From: Bradyrhizobium diazoefficiens USDA 110
GTDB lineage: Bacteria; Pseudomonadota; Alphaproteobacteria; Rhizobiales; Xanthobacteraceae
DNA: 64,000 nucleotides
Reading direction: 5' to 3'
NCBI RefSeq assembly: GCF_000011365.1
Contig: NC_004463.1
Span: forward strand, 7,488,001-7,552,000
Shown: in pieces, positions 34,875 through 43,695 of the stretch
Numbering within the stretch: position 1 is the first letter of the stretch
Layout: each line of letters opens with the position of its first letter
Position numbers and translations under genes: made by a program
The notes under the pieces: generated by a model
Database searches by the model: none
The model's input: the letters and a program-made list of their open reading frames with translations, nothing else
What the model was told of the DNA's origin: nothing

Positions 34875-36194
34875 TCACTGACCGATCGCATCGAGAAACT
34901 GGTACCAGCCGGCGACCATGCGCACGGCGGGCTCGCGCAGCGGATAGAATGGAATCGCCTTCATGCGCCGCGCGTCGAGCAGGCCGACATCCGGCGTCTC
35001 GCCGCGCACGAAGGCGGCGAGATAGCGCCCCATCAGGCTCGACATCGCAACGCCCGCGCCGTTGTAGCCCATCGAGAACAGCGTGCGGTCGTCGAGCCGG
35101 CCGATATGCGGCACCGAGTCCAGCGTCATGGCGACGAGGCCCGACCATTTGTAGGCGAGCGGCACCTCAGTGAGATCGGGGAAGATGCCGACCATCGCCT
35201 TGCGCAAGGCGTCGAACGCGGCTTCGGAGTCCTGCTTGCCGAAAGCGCCGCGGCCACCAAAGATCACGCGATTGTCGACCATGCGGAACCAGCGCATCAT
35301 GCGCTTGGTCTCGGTGTAGGTGCGCCCCGTCGGCATCAATTTTCCGGCGAGATTGCGCGGCAGCTTGTCGGTCGCAATGATGGCGCTGCGGAACGGGATC
35401 AGCGTGCGCTGCATCTGCGCGGTGGCGGTGGTGAGGTCCGAGTAGCTGTTGGTGGCGATGATGGCCTGCTTCGCCCGCACCGCGCCCCGCGGCGTCTCCG
35501 CGACGATGCCGCCCTGCTCTCGCATCAGCCTGAGCACCGGCGATTCCTGGAAGATGGGAACACCGCGGCGCGCCACGCCATCGGCAAGACCGCGCAGATA
35601 GTTCAGTGGATGAATGCCGCCGGAGCCGGGGTTGAGCACGCCGCCGACGAAGATGTCGGAACCGGTCTCCTCGCGCACCCCGCGCTTGTCGAGGATGCGG
35701 ACCTCCACATCGCCCATCTCGCGCGTCATCCAGTTGGCTTCGTCGATCGCGGCCCGCAAGGTCGTCTCGTTGTGCGCGGCCTTGACCTGGCCGGCGCGCG
35801 TCAACGCGGCGCTGCTGATGCCGAACTCGGACACCAGCTCCTCGACGATGTCGGTGGATTCATGCGCGATCTCGTACATGCGCCGCGCCATGGCGCGGCC
35901 GTGCACGGCGTCGATCTCGCGAAACGAGAGGCGGAACTTTGCGGTGATCACCCCGCCATTGCGCCCGCTCGCGCCCCAGCCGGGGCGGTTGGCCTCGAGC
36001 ACGATCGGCGATAGGCCGCTCTTGGCGATGTGGTGCGCGGCGGAGAGGCCGGTATAGCCCGCACCGATGACCACCACGTCCGCCTGGCTCTCGCCCGACA
36101 GCACCGGAAACGCGCGCGCCGGTTCCGCCGTGGCTTCCCACAGCGAATTGGCCGATGGCAGCGCGCTCCAGTCCCGTGTCATGCCCGTGCTCAC
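34875..36194 (-). CDS. FAD-dependent amine oxidoreductase (gamma-glutamylputrescine oxidase-like)
   Basis: A 439-residue flavoprotein with VVVIGAGYTGLSAAHHIAKSG and EANRPGWGASGRNGG (residues 41-81), the DAO/PuuB-type FAD site, and NGAGVAMSSLMGRYLA near the C-terminus. Members oxidise secondary or primary amines. In a polyamine-importer operon, oxidation of gamma-glutamylputrescine or a related amine is likely, but no glutamate-putrescine ligase gene is in the window. It starts 4 bases after the HAD gene stop. Confidence 0.85.
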   Translation of the reverse strand: MSTGMTRDWSALPSANSLWEATAEPARAFPVLSGESQADVVVIGAGYTGLSAAHHIAKSGLSPIVLEANRPGWGASGRNGGVITAKFRLSFREIDAVHGRAMARRMYEIAHESTDIVEELVSEFGISSAALTRAGQVKAAHNETTLRAAIDEANWMTREMGDVEVRILDKRGVREETGSDIFVGGVLNPGSGGIHPLNYLRGLADGVARRGVPIFQESPVLRLMREQGGIVAETPRGAVRAKQAIIATNSYSDLTTATAQMQRTLIPFRSAIIATDKLPRNLAGKLMPTGRTYTETKRMMRWFRMVDNRVIFGGRGAFGKQDSEAAFDALRKAMVGIFPDLTEVPLAYKWSGLVAMTLDSVPHIGRLDDRTLFSMGYNGAGVAMSSLMGRYLAAFVRGETPDVGLLDARRMKAIPFYPLREPAVRMVAGWYQFLDAIGQ

Positions 36195-36198
36195 CCGT

Positions 36199-36915
36199 CT
36201 ACGCCGCCGGGCCGATCGCGGCGTCGGCGAGCGCCTTCAGCGTCGGGAAATGGAAGTCCGGCTTGGTCAGCGTCTCCACCGCCGGCGTTCCGCCAAAACC
36301 CGCGATGCCCTGGCGGCGCTCGATCCAGCACACCTTGTAGCCGAGCTTCCGCGCGATCCCGATGTCGTGGTACTGGCTCTGCGCGACGTGGAGGATGTCG
36401 GACTGCTTGTAGCCGAAGGCCGATTGGCGACCCTTGTTGTAGGCGAAGAATTCCGGGTTCGGCTTGGCGACGCCGGTGTCGTCGGCGCAAACGGTGTCGT
36501 CGAAGGGATTGCCGAGCGCGTGTGCGTAACAAGACAGCGCGACGCGATCCGCATTGGTCATCGCCACGAGGCGGAATTTCGTGCGCAGGCGCTTCAGGGC
36601 CTCGACCGAGTCCGCGAACGGCCCCCAGCGCAGCACCGAGAGCTGGAAGACGTCGCAGGATGCATCGTCGGAAGGCAATCCGAGCTCCTTGGCGAGATGG
36701 CGATAGACGTGGAACATCGCCTCGCTGGAGCGCTCGTAGTGTTTGTCGCGGCCGCGCTTGTACGGCTCGAAGATCTGCTCGTCGCTGAGCTCGGCCGGCG
36801 ACTTGCCCGAGATCTTGCGCACCGCGGAGAGCACGCCGGTCTCGAAATCGATCAAGGTGCCGACGACGTCGAAGGTGAGGACCTTGAAATTGCTGAACGC
36901 GGCTTGGGACGACAT
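36199..36915 (-). CDS. HAD-family hydrolase, type II haloacid dehalogenase-like
   Basis: A 238-residue HAD protein. The nucleophile aspartate is in VLTFDVVGTLIDFETG, the threonine/serine of motif 2 in RLVAMTNADRVAL, lysine in TGVAKPNPEFFAYN and the motif-4 region in SQYHDIGIARKLGY. The valine after the nucleophile (DVVGT, not DxDGT) matches the (S)-2-haloacid dehalogenase branch, which hydrolyses C-halogen bonds. Some homologues act as phosphatases. Its presence inside a polyamine-type transport operon is unexplained. Confidence 0.82.
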   Translation of the reverse strand: MSSQAAFSNFKVLTFDVVGTLIDFETGVLSAVRKISGKSPAELSDEQIFEPYKRGRDKHYERSSEAMFHVYRHLAKELGLPSDDASCDVFQLSVLRWGPFADSVEALKRLRTKFRLVAMTNADRVALSCYAHALGNPFDDTVCADDTGVAKPNPEFFAYNKGRQSAFGYKQSDILHVAQSQYHDIGIARKLGYKVCWIERRQGIAGFGGTPAVETLTKPDFHFPTLKALADAAIGPAA

Positions 36916-36950
36916 TTTGGTCTCTTCTCTCGGGTTGGACTAGGCTGGAT

Positions 36951-38033
36951 TCAGTCCCCCACCCTGGGCACGACGATGGTGTCCTCGGGGTGGAGGGTGA
37001 CGGTGAGGCTGCCGCCGAGCGGCGGGATGCGGCTGTAGGCCTGGTGGTAGCTCGGCTGGCGCAGGCTGAGCGCGACGCCGCCTTCGAGCGCCAGGAAGAT
37101 GCGCAGGCTCTCGCCCTGGTAGACGATGTCGGTGACGGTGCCGCTGAGCCGGTTGCAGGCGGCATCCTGCGCGCCGTCGTCGATCAGCAGCTTCTCGCTG
37201 TGCACGGCCAGCATCAGGGCGTCGCCGTCGGGAATGGCGCGGGCACTGCGCAACAGGGCGCTGCCGAGCGCCACGCTGGAGGCATCGACGCGGCGGACGG
37301 GCAACATCGTCGCCTCGCCGATGAAGCTTGCGACGAAGGAATCGGCGGGATGGTCGTGCAGACGTGCCGGCTCGTCGATCTGGATCAGCCGGCCGTCCTT
37401 CATCACGGCGACGCGGTCGCTCATGGTCAGCGCCTCGCGCTGATCATGGGTGACGTAGATGATGGTGGCGCCGATGCGCCGGTGCAGCGCGCGCAGCTCG
37501 ATCTGCATGGATTCGCGCAGCTGCTTGTCGAGCGCGGATAGCGGCTCGTCCATCAGGATCAGACGCGGCTCGAAGATCATGGCGCGTGCCAGCGCCACGC
37601 GCTGGCGCTGGCCGCCGGAGAGCTGCGCGATGCCGCGTTCCTCGTAGCCGGCAAGGCCGACCATCGCGAGCGCCGCGCGCACCTTGTTCGGCCAGCTCGC
37701 TTTCGGCAGGTGGCGCGCGCGCAAGGGGAAGGCGACGTTCTCGCCGACGCTCATATGCGGGAACAGCGCGTAGTTCTGGAATACGACGCCGATGTCGCGC
37801 TTGTGCGGCGGCATGTAAGTGACGTCGCGGCCGCCAAACAGGATGGTGCCGCTGGATGGCAGGATGAAGCCGCCCAGGATGCCGAGCAGCGTGGTCTTGC
37901 CGGAACCGGACGGGCCGAGCAGGGAGACGAACTCACCGGCGCCGACATTGAGGGACACGTCGTCGAGGGCGCGAACCGCGCCGTAAGCCTTGCTTGCGGA
38001 CCTGATCTCGACGCTTTCCGCTCGTTTGTCCAA
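36951..38033 (-). CDS. potA: ABC transporter ATP-binding protein, PotA-like
   Basis: The protein has Walker A GPSGSGKTTLL, the signature LSGGQRQRVALARA, Walker B LILMDEPLSALD and H-loop VTHDQREAL, followed by a TOBE-like C-domain (SEKLLIDDG, SGTVTDIVYQGES). It powers PotBC. I use the TTG at 38033, which has GAGG 8 bases upstream and gives DKRAESVEIRSASKAYG. An ATG at 38081 gives 16 extra poorly conserved residues. It is the first gene of the operon. Confidence 0.87.
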   Translation of the reverse strand: MDKRAESVEIRSASKAYGAVRALDDVSLNVGAGEFVSLLGPSGSGKTTLLGILGGFILPSSGTILFGGRDVTYMPPHKRDIGVVFQNYALFPHMSVGENVAFPLRARHLPKASWPNKVRAALAMVGLAGYEERGIAQLSGGQRQRVALARAMIFEPRLILMDEPLSALDKQLRESMQIELRALHRRIGATIIYVTHDQREALTMSDRVAVMKDGRLIQIDEPARLHDHPADSFVASFIGEATMLPVRRVDASSVALGSALLRSARAIPDGDALMLAVHSEKLLIDDGAQDAACNRLSGTVTDIVYQGESLRIFLALEGGVALSLRQPSYHQAYSRIPPLGGSLTVTLHPEDTIVVPRVGD

Positions 38034-38117
38034 CGATCGACCTCGCCATGTCCTGAGCCGGCGTGCCTCACTGCGCGCCATAAGCCTGCTTTATAGACAG
38101 GGATTTGGAGCACTCCT

Positions 38118-38216
38118 GGTTGCAGCGTGCACTGCAACCAATCCTTTGCTCGAAGCCCCTGTCTTTAGGCTGTCATGCGAATGACACCAGACTTGGCAAA
38201 ACTCGGCAATTGCCAA
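38118..38216. promoter_or_regulatory. Cluster of inverted repeats between potA-like and LysR genes
   Basis: Three symmetric sites lie in the 211-base divergent gap. GGTTGCAG/CTGCAACC (38118-38139, 6-base spacer) is first. TGTCAT-GCGA-ATGACA (38171-38186) is second. TTGGCAA/TTGCCAA (38193-38216, 10-base spacer), whose right arm overlaps the palindrome GGCAATTGCC, is third. They are good candidates for the recognition and activation sites of the divergent LysR regulator. Confidence 0.55.
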
Positions 38217-38244
38217 ATTCTCACCCGGCTCATAACATGACCTT

Positions 38245-39183
38245 ATGCCCGAGCTCCGCCGGATGCTGCCGTCCAGTAACGCCCTGTTCGTCTTCGACGC
38301 AGCAGCGCGCAATGGCAGTTTCACCGCGGCGGCCGCCGAATTGAACGTCACGCAGCCCGCGGTGAGCCGGATGCTCGGCCAGTTCGAGCAGCATCTCGGC
38401 GTCCGCCTGTTCGACCGCAAGGCCGGCCGCGCGGTGCTCACCGAGGAAGGCGAGTTGCTCTATCGCCGTGTGCTCGAAGGCTTTCGCAGCATCGAGAGCG
38501 GACTCGTGGAAATCGAACGGCGGCGCAAGGGCACCGAGACGGTGACGCTGTCGGTCTCCTCCGCCTTCACCACGCATTGGCTGATGCCGCGCATCGACAA
38601 GCTGCAGCGGCAGTTTCCTGAGGTCGATTTGCGCTTCCAGCTGATCTCCGGCGCGCTGCGCGGGCCGGTGGAGAATGTCGATCTCGGCATGCGCTTTCGC
38701 GACCGCGACGAGCCGTCGTCCGGCGGCACGCTGGTGATGAAGGAAGTGATGCTGCCGATGTGCAGCCCCGGCTATCTCGGCGAGACCGACCCTGCCGAGG
38801 GCAACACCATCATCCGCCTCGCCGAGACGCCGGGCGACTGGGCCGCGGATTACGCCTCGCTTCTCACCGGGCGCCGCGGTGCGGCCAAGGCGCTGAGCTT
38901 CACCGACTATGCCGTTGTGATGCAGGCTGCCCTGCTCGGCCAAGGCATTGCGCTCGGCTGGCTGACGGTCGCTTCGCACTGGCTCCTGACCGGCGCGCTG
39001 GTGCCGGCGTCCGACACGCTCACCACCACGCGCCGCATCTGCGAATTCCTGCCGCCGCGCAACCGGCCGATGCGCCCCATCGCCACCGAGATCCGCGACT
39101 GGATCATCGCGCAGATGAAAAGCGAGATCACCGCGATCGACAAGCTCTATCCGAAACTCGGCGCGATGGCCGCGTGCTATTAG
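38245..39183 (+). CDS. LysR-family transcriptional regulator
   Basis: A 312-residue regulator with an N-terminal winged helix (FDAAARNGSFTAAAAELNVTQPAVSRMLGQFEQHLGVRLFDR, outline at residues 18-58) and a periplasmic-binding-protein-like effector domain. It diverges from the transporter operon, the standard LysR arrangement, so it probably activates that operon in response to the imported amine. Confidence 0.9.
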   Translation: MPELRRMLPSSNALFVFDAAARNGSFTAAAAELNVTQPAVSRMLGQFEQHLGVRLFDRKAGRAVLTEEGELLYRRVLEGFRSIESGLVEIERRRKGTETVTLSVSSAFTTHWLMPRIDKLQRQFPEVDLRFQLISGALRGPVENVDLGMRFRDRDEPSSGGTLVMKEVMLPMCSPGYLGETDPAEGNTIIRLAETPGDWAADYASLLTGRRGAAKALSFTDYAVVMQAALLGQGIALGWLTVASHWLLTGALVPASDTLTTTRRICEFLPPRNRPMRPIATEIRDWIIAQMKSEITAIDKLYPKLGAMAACY

Positions 39184-39189
39184 TTGCTC

Positions 39190-39330
39190 CCTCTCCCCGC
39201 CTGCGGAGAGAGGGTCGGGGTGAGGGGGAGTCTCCGCAAGGACGGTGAGAGTTGGACTCGCGGAGAGTCCCCCTCACCCGGATTGCATCTTCGATGCAAT
39301 CCGGCCTCTCCCCGCAAGCGGGGAGAGGCG
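39190..39330. repeat. Composite palindromic repeat, copy B
   Basis: A 20-base arm at 39218-39237 pairs with 39260-39279 (one mismatch; key sequence GGGTGAGGGGGA). GGATTGCATC/GATGCAATCC (39280-39302) and CTCTCCCCGC/GCGGGGAGAG (about 39306-39328) follow. The last two hairpins are the same module as at 8539-8594. It lies between the convergent LysR and mannonate dehydratase genes. Confidence 0.8.
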
Positions 39331-39345
39331 AAGCGCACCACGCCG

Positions 39346-40536
39346 TCACCGATGCTCGATCGCCCTGACGGCGCCGCGGAGCTCGGCGAGGCCGCGCAGG
39401 CGGCCGATCGCGGTGTAGCCGGGATTGGTGCGCTTGGTGGCGGCGAGATCGTCGAGCATGCGGTGGCCGTGATCGGGGCGGAACACGATTCTTTTGTCGG
39501 GCGAGCGCCGCGCGTTCTCCTTCAGCAGCGCCTTGAGCACGGCGACCATGTCGACGTCGCCGTCGAGATGATCGGATTCGTAGAATGACAGGCCGTCCGC
39601 CTCGCGCTTGGTCGCGCGCAGATGCGCAAACGCAATGCGCGGGCCGAAGCGCTCGGCCATTTCAGGCAGGTTGTTCTCGGGCCGCACGCCGAGCGAGCCC
39701 GTGCACAGGCAGATGCCGTTGGCCTTCGACGGCACGGCGTCGAACAGCGCCTGATAGTCGTCGGCCGAGGAGGCAATGCGCGGCAGTCCAAACAGCGGAC
39801 GCGGCGGATCGTCGGGATGCAGGGTCAGCGAGACGCCGAGCTGTTCCGCAACGGGGGTGACGCGCTCCAAAAACTCGGCGAGATGCTGTCGCAGGATTCT
39901 TGGCGTGATATCGCGGTACGTTTCGAGCCGGTCGCGGAATTGCGGGATCGTCATCGGCTCGGTTGTCGAGCCGGGCAGCGCGCTGGCGATGACCATGACG
40001 AGATAGTCGATGTCGGCCTGGCTCAACTGGTCGAACAGCGTTTTCGCGCGCGCTTGCTGCTCCGGTGAATACTCCTGCGCGGCGGCCGGACGCTTAAGGA
40101 TGTGCAGCTCGAACGCGGCAAAGCGATCCTGGTCGAACCGCATGGCACGAGCGCCGTTCGGCAGCTCCCATTCCAGATCGGTACGGCACCAGTCCACCAC
40201 GGGCATGAAATTGTAGCAGATGATCTTGATGCCGGAAGCGGCCACGGCCTCAAGGCTCGCGATCCACGCCTCAATCGACTTCGTCGCCTTACCGCCGAGC
40301 CGCTTGACGTCGTCAGGGATCGGAATCGACTCCACCACCGACCACGTCAGTTGCGAGCGGCCGGGCTGGCCGCGCTCGATGAAGTTCTTGCGCTCCTCGA
40401 CCGCCTTGCGCGTCCAGGCCTCCCCGATCGGCACCTGATGCAGCGCCGAGACGATATCCGTCGCCCCGGCCTGCCTGACGTCATCGAGCGAGACCGGATC
40501 GTCCGGTCCGTACCAGCGCCATCCTTGCAACATCAT
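39346..40536 (-). CDS. uxuA: Mannonate dehydratase
   Basis: A 396-residue protein opening MMLQGWRWYGPDDPVSLDDVRQAG, with family regions KIICYNFMPVVDWCRTDL, LTLHPDDPPRPLFGLPRI, ICLCTGSLGVRPENNL and IVFRPDHGHRM that carry the metal-binding His, Cys and Asp residues. It dehydrates D-mannonate to 2-keto-3-deoxygluconate in glucuronate breakdown. GGGAG precedes the start. It is the last gene of the leftward hexuronate operon. Confidence 0.93.
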   Translation of the reverse strand: MMLQGWRWYGPDDPVSLDDVRQAGATDIVSALHQVPIGEAWTRKAVEERKNFIERGQPGRSQLTWSVVESIPIPDDVKRLGGKATKSIEAWIASLEAVAASGIKIICYNFMPVVDWCRTDLEWELPNGARAMRFDQDRFAAFELHILKRPAAAQEYSPEQQARAKTLFDQLSQADIDYLVMVIASALPGSTTEPMTIPQFRDRLETYRDITPRILRQHLAEFLERVTPVAEQLGVSLTLHPDDPPRPLFGLPRIASSADDYQALFDAVPSKANGICLCTGSLGVRPENNLPEMAERFGPRIAFAHLRATKREADGLSFYESDHLDGDVDMVAVLKALLKENARRSPDKRIVFRPDHGHRMLDDLAATKRTNPGYTAIGRLRGLAELRGAVRAIEHR

Positions 40537-40551
40537 CGAGATTCTCCCGGA

Positions 40552-41601
40552 TCAGTTCGCAGTCAGCACGACCTTGACGCTCTGCGAGCGGTCGAGCGCC
40601 AGCCGCAGCGCATCGGGTGCGGTCGAGAGCGGCCGCTCGGCCGTGACCAGCGACAGCACGTCGACGCTGCCAGCGGAAATCAGTTCCACCGCCGTCATGA
40701 ACTCGAAGCCGAAGCGGAACGAGCCGCGCAGGTCGATCTCCTTCGCCATCACGGCGTTCGACGGCGTCGGGATCTGGCCACCGGGCAGATTGCCGATCTG
40801 CACCACGACGCCGCCACGCCGGACGATGCCGATCGCACTGGCAAGGCCCGCGGCCGTGCCCGAGACTTCGAACGCGACGTCGTAGGGACGTGCAGCGGCC
40901 TGCGCCTTCAGGCCCTCTTCGCCACCCGATACGTTCTCGACATGAGAGGCGCCAAGCCGGCTCGCAAAGGCGAGCGGTGCCGGTGCGATGTCGGCCACCG
41001 TGATGTCGGCCATGCCGGCACGGTGCGCGGCGAGCATGGTCAGAAGCCCGATCGGACCGGCGCCGAAGATGATGCCGCGCTTGCCCTCGATATTGCCGGC
41101 GCGCGCGACCGCGTGCAGGCAGACTGCGAGCGGCTCGGCGAGCGCTGCCGCCTGATAGGAGACGTGATCGGGAATCTTGACGCATTGCGCGGGGATCGCG
41201 TCGAAGTAATTGGCAAAGCCGCCCTGCATGTGCGGGGTCTTCGAGGCCGAGCCCATGAAATAGATGTTTTCGCAGAGGTTCGGCCGGCCCTCGCGGCAGG
41301 CGACGCAATGGCCGCACCAGCGCGACGGATTGACGGCGACGCGGTCGCCGACCTTCAGATTGGCTGCGGAACCCGATATCTCCACGACCTCGCCGGAGAT
41401 CTCATGTCCCAGCACCAAAGGCGACTTCACCACGAAATCACCGGTCCGCGCATGACGGAAATAATGCATGTCCGAGCCGCAGATGCCGCCGGCGCCGAAG
41501 CGGATGCGCACCATGCCTGATGCGAGCTTGTCGAGCGGATGCTCGATCATGCGCAGATCTTCGGGGCCGAACAGGGTTGCGGCGAGAGCAGTGGAGGTCA
41601 T
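40552..41601 (-). CDS. Zinc-dependent alcohol dehydrogenase, idonate/gluconate 5-dehydrogenase-like
   Basis: A 349-residue medium-chain dehydrogenase. The catalytic zinc site is in GICGSDMHYFRHA and LGHEISGEVV; the structural zinc site is the four cysteines in RWCGHCVACREGRPNLC. GIIFGAGPIGLLTMLAAHRAG is the NAD site. It resembles L-idonate 5-dehydrogenase and related sugar-acid enzymes. Its ATG overlaps the DctM stop, and 15 bases separate it from uxuA, so it acts on a sugar acid imported by the same TRAP system. Exact substrate uncertain. Confidence 0.85.
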   Translation of the reverse strand: MTSTALAATLFGPEDLRMIEHPLDKLASGMVRIRFGAGGICGSDMHYFRHARTGDFVVKSPLVLGHEISGEVVEISGSAANLKVGDRVAVNPSRWCGHCVACREGRPNLCENIYFMGSASKTPHMQGGFANYFDAIPAQCVKIPDHVSYQAAALAEPLAVCLHAVARAGNIEGKRGIIFGAGPIGLLTMLAAHRAGMADITVADIAPAPLAFASRLGASHVENVSGGEEGLKAQAAARPYDVAFEVSGTAAGLASAIGIVRRGGVVVQIGNLPGGQIPTPSNAVMAKEIDLRGSFRFGFEFMTAVELISAGSVDVLSLVTAERPLSTAPDALRLALDRSQSVKVVLTAN

Positions 41602-43019
41602 TTGGAGAGTCCCATGTATTTAGGCAGCCAGAGGGTCAGTTCGGGGATGTAGGTGATCGCGATCAGCGCGAGCATCAGCGGCACCAGCCAGGGCAGGATC
41701 GCCACCGTCGTGCGTTCGACCGAGAGTTTTGCCACGCGGGCGAGCACGAACAGCACCATGCCGAGCGGCGGATGCAGCAGGCCGATCATCAGGTTCAGCG
41801 TCATGATCAGGCCGAAATGGATCGGATCGATGCCGAGCTTGAGCACGATCGGCAACAGGATCGGCACCAGAATGGTGATCGCCGCCGTGGTGTCGATGAA
41901 GCAGCCGACGAACAGGATCAGGACGTTGGCCAACGCAAGGAACACCCATTTGTTGTGGGTGATGCTGAGCATCCAGTCCGAGAGCATCTGGGCGGCCTGC
42001 GACACCGTCAGCAGCCAGGCGAAGATCGACGCAGCTGTCACGATGAACAGCACCGAGGCCGTGGTCTCGATGGTGTCGAAAGTCGCCTTCGCCACCGTCT
42101 TCAGCGTCATGGTGCGGTAGCGCACGAGCCCGAGGAACAGCGACCAGATCACGGCGGCAACCGCGGCCTCGGTCGGCGTGAACCAGCCCAGCGTCATGCC
42201 GCCGATCAGGATCACCGGCGCCATCAGCGCCATCACCGCGGAGAAGTCGAAATACCAGTCGATCGCGAGCAGCACGCCGAGCCCGATGACGACCGCCATG
42301 TTGGTCGACATGCCGGCGACCACCATCAGCCAGATCGCGAGCGGGAAAGCGAGCACGATGGCGATCTCGAGGCCGGCCGAGCCGAGCTGCGGCCAGGAGA
42401 ACGGCGTGTCGCTGCCCCATTTGTTCTTGTGCGCGAAGTAGGTGACGGTGGCCATCATCAGAAGCGTCATGACGATGCCGGGAATGACGCCGCCCAGGAA
42501 CAGTGCGCCGATCGAGACGTTCGCCATCATGCCGTAGATCACGAAGGGCAGCGACGGCGGGATGATCGGGCCGAGCGTCGCGGACGCCGCAGTGACGCCG
42601 ACCGAGAACTCGGTCGAATAGCCGTGGTCCTTCATCGCCTTGATCTCGATGGTGCCGAGGCCGGCAGCGTCCGCGATGGCGGTGCCCGACATGCCGGAGA
42701 AGATCACCGAGCCGATGATGTTGACGTGGCCGAGGCCGCCGCGCATCCAGCCGACCAGCGCGACCGCGAACTTGTAGATGCGGCCGGTGACGCCGGCGAT
42801 GTTCATGAGGTTGCCGGCCAGGATGAAGAACGGCACGGCGAGCAGCGGGAAGCTCTCGACGCCGGCGATCATGCGCTGCGCCAGCGTGACGTCGGGCGTC
42901 ACGCCGCTGACCAGGATGTAGAGCAGCGACGACGCGGCCATGGCGATCGCCACGGGAACGCCGAGCAGCATCAGGAGGAGAAAACCACCAAGCAACAGCA
43001 GCATGACCTTACCCTTCAA
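41598..43019 (-). CDS. dctM: TRAP transporter large permease (DctM), hexuronate operon
   Basis: A 473-residue permease with about twelve helices, opening MKGKVMLLLLGGFLLLMLLGVPVAIA, with GVTAASATLGPIIPPSLPFVIYG and TPTEAAVAAVIWSLFLG. It overlaps dctQ by 11 bases at its start and the dehydrogenase ATG at its end (ATGA). It imports the sugar acid delivered by the DctP protein encoded at 43696-44688. Confidence 0.92.
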   Translation of the reverse strand: MKGKVMLLLLGGFLLLMLLGVPVAIAMAASSLLYILVSGVTPDVTLAQRMIAGVESFPLLAVPFFILAGNLMNIAGVTGRIYKFAVALVGWMRGGLGHVNIIGSVIFSGMSGTAIADAAGLGTIEIKAMKDHGYSTEFSVGVTAASATLGPIIPPSLPFVIYGMMANVSIGALFLGGVIPGIVMTLLMMATVTYFAHKNKWGSDTPFSWPQLGSAGLEIAIVLAFPLAIWLMVVAGMSTNMAVVIGLGVLLAIDWYFDFSAVMALMAPVILIGGMTLGWFTPTEAAVAAVIWSLFLGLVRYRTMTLKTVAKATFDTIETTASVLFIVTAASIFAWLLTVSQAAQMLSDWMLSITHNKWVFLALANVLILFVGCFIDTTAAITILVPILLPIVLKLGIDPIHFGLIMTLNLMIGLLHPPLGMVLFVLARVAKLSVERTTVAILPWLVPLMLALIAITYIPELTLWLPKYMGLSK

Positions 43020-43587
43020 AACCGTCGTAGGCGCCGGGACGTTCGAGGATCGAGTAGCCCTGTCGCAGATGTTGCAGCGCCACCTGCACCGAGCGCGCGA
43101 ACATCAGCACGAAGCCGGCCAGCACGGCGTAATAGACGTAGTCCTTGGGAAGATTGATCGTGGTCATCGACTCGTCGCCGATGATCTGGATGTAGACCCA
43201 GACCAGCTTGATGGCGTAGCCGAAGAAGGCGATCCGGATCAGGTCGATGACCGTCGACAGCGTGCGCGCGACGAGATGCGGCAGATAACGGTAGATCAGA
43301 TCGACCTGGATGTGCCGCGACAGCCGCACGCACATCGAGGCGCCGATGAAGACCACGCCGATTAGGCAGTAGGTCGCGATCTCCTCGGTCCAGGCATAGC
43401 TGTCGTTGAGGACGTAGCGGGTGAAGAACTGGAGGAAGACGGCGAGCGCCATCACCCAGAAGATCGCCAGCGCCACCCAGTCCTCGAAAGCGTAGATGCC
43501 GAGATCGACCTTCGGCGTCGCCTCCTCCTCGAAGGTGTGGGCGATCTCGTCCGCGGTGATCTGCCGGTGTATTTCGGCGGTCGACAT
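43009..43587 (-). CDS. dctQ: TRAP transporter small permease (DctQ), hexuronate operon
   Basis: A 192-residue protein from the ATG at 43587 (GAGAGG upstream), with four helices and the DctQ pattern FFTRYVLNDSYAWTEE and CVRLSRHIQVDLI. A charged N-terminal tail of about 35 residues precedes the first helix. The gap to dctP (108 bases) is filled by a palindromic repeat, unusual inside an operon. Confidence 0.88.
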   Translation of the reverse strand: MSTAEIHRQITADEIAHTFEEEATPKVDLGIYAFEDWVALAIFWVMALAVFLQFFTRYVLNDSYAWTEEIATYCLIGVVFIGASMCVRLSRHIQVDLIYRYLPHLVARTLSTVIDLIRIAFFGYAIKLVWVYIQIIGDESMTTINLPKDYVYYAVLAGFVLMFARSVQVALQHLRQGYSILERPGAYDGFEG

Positions 43588-43607
43588 GGGGTTACCTCTC
43601 TCCAAAT

Positions 43608-43688
43608 CGTCGTTCCGGGGCGACGCGTCAGCGTCGAACCCGGAACCTCGAGATTCCGGGTTCTCGCTTCGCGAGCCCCGGAATGACA
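43608..43688. repeat. Palindromic repeat inside the TRAP operon
   Basis: CGTTCCGGGGC near 43611 pairs with GCCCCGGAATG at 43675-43686, with internal hairpins GACGC-GTCA-GCGTC, AACCCGGAA/TTCCGGGTT and CTCGC-TTC-GCGAG. It lies between the dctP stop and the dctQ start. Such hairpins can stabilise the upstream mRNA and give more binding protein than permease. Confidence 0.8.
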
Positions 43689-43695
43689 GTCACTG

